NCBI GenBank assembly: GCA_023230905.1
Contig: JALNWL010000170.1
Location: forward strand, 1-5,616
DNA from: Syntrophales bacterium
GTDB lineage: Bacteria > Desulfobacterota > Syntrophia > Syntrophales > UBA2251
DNA: 5,616 nt
Reading direction: 5' to 3'
Part shown: positions 4,912 to 5,616 of the stretch, in pieces
How the letters are laid out: the number at the start of each line of letters is the position of its first letter
Position numbering within the stretch: the first letter of the stretch is position 1
Program-made: the position numbers and the translations under genes
The notes under the pieces: generated by a model
Seen by the model: only the letters and a program-made list of their open reading frames with translations
What the model was told of the DNA's origin: nothing
The model's database searches: none

Positions 4912-5616
4912 TCAGGTCCCCGACGGGCTCGCCGCCTCGACGGTCGACGTCGTCGACGTGGAGGTCGTGGTCTGGATCGTCGTCGGGATGGTTGTCGGTC
5001 CCTCCGCGGCCGGTTCCTCCGTTGCCGGCTCCTCTGTAGTCGGTTCCACCGTTGTCGGCTCCGGAGCGGCGATCGTCGTCGTGACGCCCAGATCTTCCGC
5101 GGCCTCCTCCGCGGCCGCCGCTTCTGCTTCCGCGCGGGCCGCATCCCGGGCGGCCTGTTCGGCCGCCGCCGCCGCCGCCGCCGCCGTCGCCGCGGCCTCA
5201 GCTCTGGCTGCCGCGGCCGCTGCCTGTTCTGCAGCCCTGGCCGCCGCCGCCGCCGCCCTATCCGCGTCCTTAAAGGCTTCCTCCGACAAGCCCGTGGCCG
5301 CTGCCTTGTCCCTTTGCGCCTTGGCGGCGCTGATGGCCGCGTTGGCCGCCGATGACGCTGCCTGCGCTTCGCTGGACGATTTCGACGTCTGGGCAAGGAG
5401 GGCTGCACTGGTCTTCGTGGCGTCGTTGGCGGCCTGGTTGACCTTGGCGGCTGCCGCGGCCGCCGCCTCGACCTGTTTCTGTGCCGCCGCCAACTCGTCT
5501 GCCGCGGATTTCGCCGCCGCTTGCGCCATTGCCGACAGTTCCGGTGGTGCCGTCTGTGCCGCGGCCTGTGCTTCCGACGCGACGTTTTTGTTCTTCTCCA
5601 GGTTTACCGCGGCGGC
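4912..5616 (-). CDS. Ala-rich coiled-coil-like protein with Thr/Pro tail, 5' end outside window
   Basis: I do not recognise a family. The frame stays open from the right edge to TGA at 4914-4912, giving 234 visible residues; an internal ATG at 5529 is not convincing as a start because 29 upstream codons are open and have the same composition. Ala makes up about 40%. The first part (to about 175) is Ala/Glu/Lys/Gln-rich with poly-Ala runs, likely long helix or coiled coil. From about 177 it changes to a Thr/Pro/Glu/Ser-rich tail with four pentapeptide repeats (TTVEP, TTEEP, ATEEP, AAEGP) and a Thr/Ser run, ending SPSGT. Such a tail suggests an exported, extended or glycosylatable segment; that is inference, and the signal peptide, if any, lies outside the window. 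Its own terminator follows, so it may not be co-transcribed with wza. TolA-like stalks, or the tail of a larger surface protein (for example a FecR-domain type), are alternatives. Low-complexity composition makes the coding call less secure than for its neighbours, but no other frame gives a sensible protein. Confidence 0.75.
   Translation of the reverse strand, partial: AAAVNLEKNKNVASEAQAAAQTAPPELSAMAQAAAKSAADELAAAQKQVEAAAAAAAKVNQAANDATKTSAALLAQTSKSSSEAQAASSAANAAISAAKAQRDKAAATGLSEEAFKDADRAAAAAARAAEQAAAAAARAEAAATAAAAAAAAEQAARDAARAEAEAAAAEEAAEDLGVTTTIAAPEPTTVEPTTEEPATEEPAAEGPTTIPTTIQTTTSTSTTSTVEAASPSGT
4996..5055 (-). repeat. Four 15-bp units encoding TTVEP-like pentapeptides
   Basis: Four consecutive in-frame 15-base units in the Ala-rich gene encode TTVEP, TTEEP, ATEEP and AAEGP, all ending in a CCG or similar proline codon. 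The units have diverged at DNA level, so this is an old expansion. It marks the switch from the helical Ala-rich part to the Thr/Pro tail. Confidence 0.8.
5162..5185. repeat. (GCC)8 trinucleotide run inside the Ala-rich gene
   Basis: There are eight uninterrupted GCC units on the plus strand, read as GCG (Ala) codons in the minus-strand gene. A second pure run, (GCC)6, lies at 5240-5257. Slippage here would change poly-Ala length without breaking the frame. Confidence 0.85.

Noticed and set aside
4204..5355. Long plus-strand open frame (383 codons) opposite wza and the Ala-rich gene
   Set aside because: It crosses two well-supported or plausible minus-strand genes and the terminator between them, and its product is Asp/Val- then Arg-rich with no domain. 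It is a typical antisense frame of GC-rich coding DNA.
4887..5408. Minus-strand Arg/Pro-rich open frame (173 codons) in another phase of the Ala-rich gene
   Set aside because: The Arg/Pro product is what a shifted reading of Ala GCG/GCC codons gives. The Ala-rich frame has ordered segments, coherent repeats and stays open to the edge.

Overview
The window is GC-rich bacterial chromosome carrying two convergent gene sets. The plus-strand pair is rnhB (RNase HII, cut by the left edge) followed by yraN (UPF0102, PD-(D/E)xK-like). This neighbourhood is common in Gram-negative bacteria, often downstream of trmD-rplS. The minus-strand set reads leftwards from the right edge: an Ala-rich, Thr/Pro-tailed protein of unknown function (5' end outside the window), then a Wza-type outer-membrane polysaccharide export lipoprotein and a Wzc-type polysaccharide co-polymerase/tyrosine kinase. 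The lipobox on the export protein and the fused Wzz-kinase architecture indicate a diderm. High GC, the rnhB-yraN adjacency and a dispersed-type palindrome between them suggest a Deltaproteobacteria/Desulfobacterota-like environmental organism; this taxonomic guess is inference only.

Layout: 1-615 rnhB 3' part; 616-814 spacer with three degenerate 20-bp tandem units running into a long imperfect palindrome; 815-1288 yraN with a repetitive charged N-terminal extension; 1289-1441 convergent spacer with an 11-bp perfect terminator hairpin and a second hairpin; 1442-3724 wzc-like (minus); 3724-4782 wza-like (minus), sharing one base with wzc (TGATG); 4783-4911 spacer with a strong minus-strand terminator ending only 23 nt before the wza start codon; 4912-5616 Ala-rich CDS (minus, partial).

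How they work together: the wza/wzc pair forms the export end of a Wzx/Wzy-type exopolysaccharide or capsule system. The co-polymerase spans the inner membrane and controls polymerisation through cycles of tail-tyrosine phosphorylation, and the export lipoprotein provides the periplasmic/outer-membrane conduit. The glycosyltransferases, Wzx, Wzy and tyrosine phosphatase expected for such a system are not in the window. The rnhB-yraN pair is housekeeping and unrelated.

I see no wholly new system. The points most worth a second look are the terminator placed directly in front of wza (possible attenuation or a terminator-overlapping promoter), the dense tyrosine cluster in the kinase tail, the export protein that stops right after its last SLBB domain, the Ala-rich neighbour, and the palindromic repeat after rnhB.
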